Origin: Candidatus Nanoarchaeia archaeon
Lineage (GTDB): Archaea > Nanobdellota > Nanobdellia > Woesearchaeales > CG1-02-33-12
Direction: 5' to 3'
Length of the DNA stretch: 6,416 nucleotides
Assembly (NCBI GenBank): GCA_028711925.1
Contig: JAQTRH010000056.1
Span: forward strand, 1-6,416
Numbering within the stretch: the first letter of the stretch is position 1; every line of letters begins with the position of its first letter. The position numbers and the translations under genes were made by a program. Positions 5,195-6,416 of this stretch are shown here, one piece after another. The notes below the pieces were generated by a model that saw nothing but the letters and a program-made list of their open reading frames with translations, made no database searches and had not been told where the DNA came from.

Positions 5195-6358
5195 CTATAA
5201 ACCGATGTTTGAGGTTATTATCTCAGGCTCAAACTCCTTTAAGTCATCGTACTCCTGGCCAACGCCAAGATAAAGAATCGGTTTTTTTGTGATATAAGAA
5301 ACAGATACTGCTGCTCCGCCTTTTTCATCGATGTCTGATTTTGTTAGTATTATTCCGTCTATTCCAATAGCATCATTAAACTTTTGGGCCTGCTCAACAC
5401 AGTCATTGCCTGTTATACTCTCACCAATAAATATAACTAAATCAGGCTTTGCTACCCTTACAACCTTTTTCAACTCATCCATGAGGTTTGAGTTTGAATG
5501 AAGTCTTCCTGCAGTATCAATCAAAACAACATCCTGCTTTTTTGACTCAGCATATTTTATCGCATCAAAGGCAACAGCAGCAGGGTCAGAGCCATAATCA
5601 TGCTTTATCAATCTTACTTTAAGGTTATCTGCATGCAACTGCAGCTGCTCTATTGAAGCTGCCCTGAATGTGTCTGATGCTGCAAGAACACAGTTAAAAT
5701 TGTTTTTCTGCAAAAGCCTGCAAACTTTTGCAATAGTTGTTGTCTTTCCTGAGCCGTTTATCCCGACAAAGCATATAACAAATGGCTTTTTTTCATTTAT
5801 TTTTTCAAACAGGTTTATCTTATCAACATCAAAAAGCTCCTCTATTGATTTTTTTAGTGTATCTATAATAATCTCTTTTACACTTTTTCTTGAAATTTGT
5901 TTTTCAACAAGTTCTTTTTTCAAATCCTGTTTTATTTTTTCTATAACCTCAACAGCAACATTATTTTCCATTAACGCTATTTCAAGCTCAAAAAACAATT
6001 CATCAAACTGTTTTTCAGAAAGAGATTTCTTGGATATAACATCTGTTATTTTTTTGAAAAAGCCTTTTTTCTCTTCTTCTTTTTTAGGTTCTTCATCTGC
6101 CTTTTTTTCCTCGGGCTTCTCAACTTCCTTTGTTTCTTCAAGCTTTTCCTCAACCTGTTTTTTGGGCTCTCCTTTTTTTTCTATTGGTTTTTCTTTTGTT
6201 TCTTCTGATTTTTTTTCTTGTTGTTTTACCTGTTTTTCCTTCCCATGCTGTTTTTCCTCGATATCTTCCGGTTTTAAAGCTTCTTCTATCTCATCCTCAA
6301 CTTCTCTTGAGAATTTTGATACAACCTTTTTGAATTTGTCTTTTAAGAAATTAAACAT
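5195..6358 (-). CDS. ftsY: Signal recognition particle receptor FtsY
   Basis: SRP-receptor GTPase that docks SRP-ribosome complexes at the inner face of the membrane and hands nascent membrane or secreted proteins to SecYEG. The N-terminus MFNFLKDKFKKVVSKF is an amphipathic basic helix suited to lipid binding. Residues 29-98 are a low-complexity Lys/Glu linker. GFFKKITDVISKK (99-111) is a second amphipathic segment at the start of the N domain. The G domain is complete: G1 GINGSGKT (199-206), the DTFRAASIEQL block (229-239), DTAGR (281-285), TKSDIDEKGG (339-348) and the closing GVGQEYDDLKEF (365-376). FtsY rather than SRP54 is indicated by the acidic/basic extension, the DTFRAA-x-EQL form, and the absence of a C-terminal M domain. 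The ATG overlaps the upstream stop (TAATG), with no Shine-Dalgarno site, so translation is probably coupled to the upstream gene. The pfdA-ftsY pairing is typical of archaea. Confidence 0.97.
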   Translation of the reverse strand: MFNFLKDKFKKVVSKFSREVEDEIEEALKPEDIEEKQHGKEKQVKQQEKKSEETKEKPIEKKGEPKKQVEEKLEETKEVEKPEEKKADEEPKKEEEKKGFFKKITDVISKKSLSEKQFDELFFELEIALMENNVAVEVIEKIKQDLKKELVEKQISRKSVKEIIIDTLKKSIEELFDVDKINLFEKINEKKPFVICFVGINGSGKTTTIAKVCRLLQKNNFNCVLAASDTFRAASIEQLQLHADNLKVRLIKHDYGSDPAAVAFDAIKYAESKKQDVVLIDTAGRLHSNSNLMDELKKVVRVAKPDLVIFIGESITGNDCVEQAQKFNDAIGIDGIILTKSDIDEKGGAAVSVSYITKKPILYLGVGQEYDDLKEFEPEIITSNIGL

Positions 6359-6416
6359 TATTTTTCACTTTTTTCAATTGCTTTGGTTAACTCTTGTTCG
6401 ATTGTTATTGCCTTAT
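6358..6416 (-). CDS. pfdA: C-terminal tail of an upstream gene, probably prefoldin alpha subunit (partial)
   Basis: Only the last 18 codons are in the window. They read KAITIEQELTKAIEKSEK and then TAA, whose last base is the first base of the ftsY ATG. The peptide is charged and helical, as expected for the end of a prefoldin coiled-coil arm. The name rests mainly on context: in many archaea prefoldin alpha directly precedes ftsY in a ribosomal-protein L18a/LX-pfdA-ftsY cluster. Prefoldin captures unfolded proteins for the chaperonin. That a coding frame ends here is well supported; the identity is inference. Confidence 0.6.
   Translation of the reverse strand, partial: KAITIEQELTKAIEKSEK

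Noticed and set aside
4049..5222. 14-base direct repeat TTGAGGTTATTATC at 4049-4062 and 5209-5222
   Set aside because: Both copies lie inside coding sequence and encode the same short Ile-Ile-Thr-Ser stretch near the C-termini of DUF4013 and FtsY. It is best explained by chance and shared codon use.
6130..6333. Leucine/phenylalanine-rich open frame on the plus strand opposite the FtsY linker
   Set aside because: It is the complement of the Lys/Glu-rich linker, where AAA/GAA codons read backwards as Phe/Leu. It has no promoter or ribosome site.
1..6416. A novel defence or mobile system across the nuclease-U32-helicase segment
   Set aside because: The three genes are on different strands with separate promoters, belong to common families, and no repeats, integrase or attachment sites are visible. 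Proximity alone does not support a system.

Overview
The window looks like a piece of an AT-rich archaeal chromosome (roughly one third G+C by eye). The archaeal assignment rests on four things: an ftsY gene preceded by the tail of what is probably the prefoldin alpha gene (a classic archaeal pairing), an archaeal Hel308-type helicase domain, TATA-like boxes instead of bacterial -35/-10 promoters, and start codons placed for leaderless transcripts. The AT bias, compact layout and bacterial-type phosphoglycerate mutase would fit a DPANN lineage (Woesearchaeota/Pacearchaeota-like). That placement is inference, not something I could test.

Layout, left to right. (1) 1-776 (+): C-terminal half of a cofactor-independent phosphoglycerate mutase, cut by the window edge. 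(2) 838-2031 (+): a RecB/Cas4-like PD-(D/E)XK nuclease with an iron-sulfur cysteine set and a coiled-coil C-terminal extension. Its stop lies one base from the stop of (3) 2033-3244 (-): a U32-family protein, probably an iron-sulfur RNA-modification type enzyme. (4) A 76-base divergent promoter region. (5) 3321-3980 (+): a gene encoding only the first RecA domain of a Hel308 helicase, ending cleanly where the second RecA domain should begin. (6) A 30-base AT-rich gap, then a minus-strand block read right to left: prefoldin alpha (tail only, 6358-6416), ftsY (5195-6358), a DUF4870/Tic20-like small membrane protein (4780-5136) and a DUF4013 membrane protein (4011-4769).

The minus-strand block has a protein-biogenesis flavour: a chaperone subunit, the SRP receptor, then two membrane proteins of unknown role. 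The last two are tightly coupled and share near-identical Shine-Dalgarno sites. The left part mixes central metabolism with nucleic-acid enzymes and has no obvious single pathway. Three genes (nuclease, U32, Hel308 fragment) have a TATA-like box centred about 26 bases before the ATG, which implies leaderless mRNAs. The two membrane genes use strong Shine-Dalgarno sites instead.

I saw no mobile element, CRISPR array, tRNA or rRNA, and no convincing new defence or mobile system. The most interesting item is the helicase gene reduced to its first motor domain.
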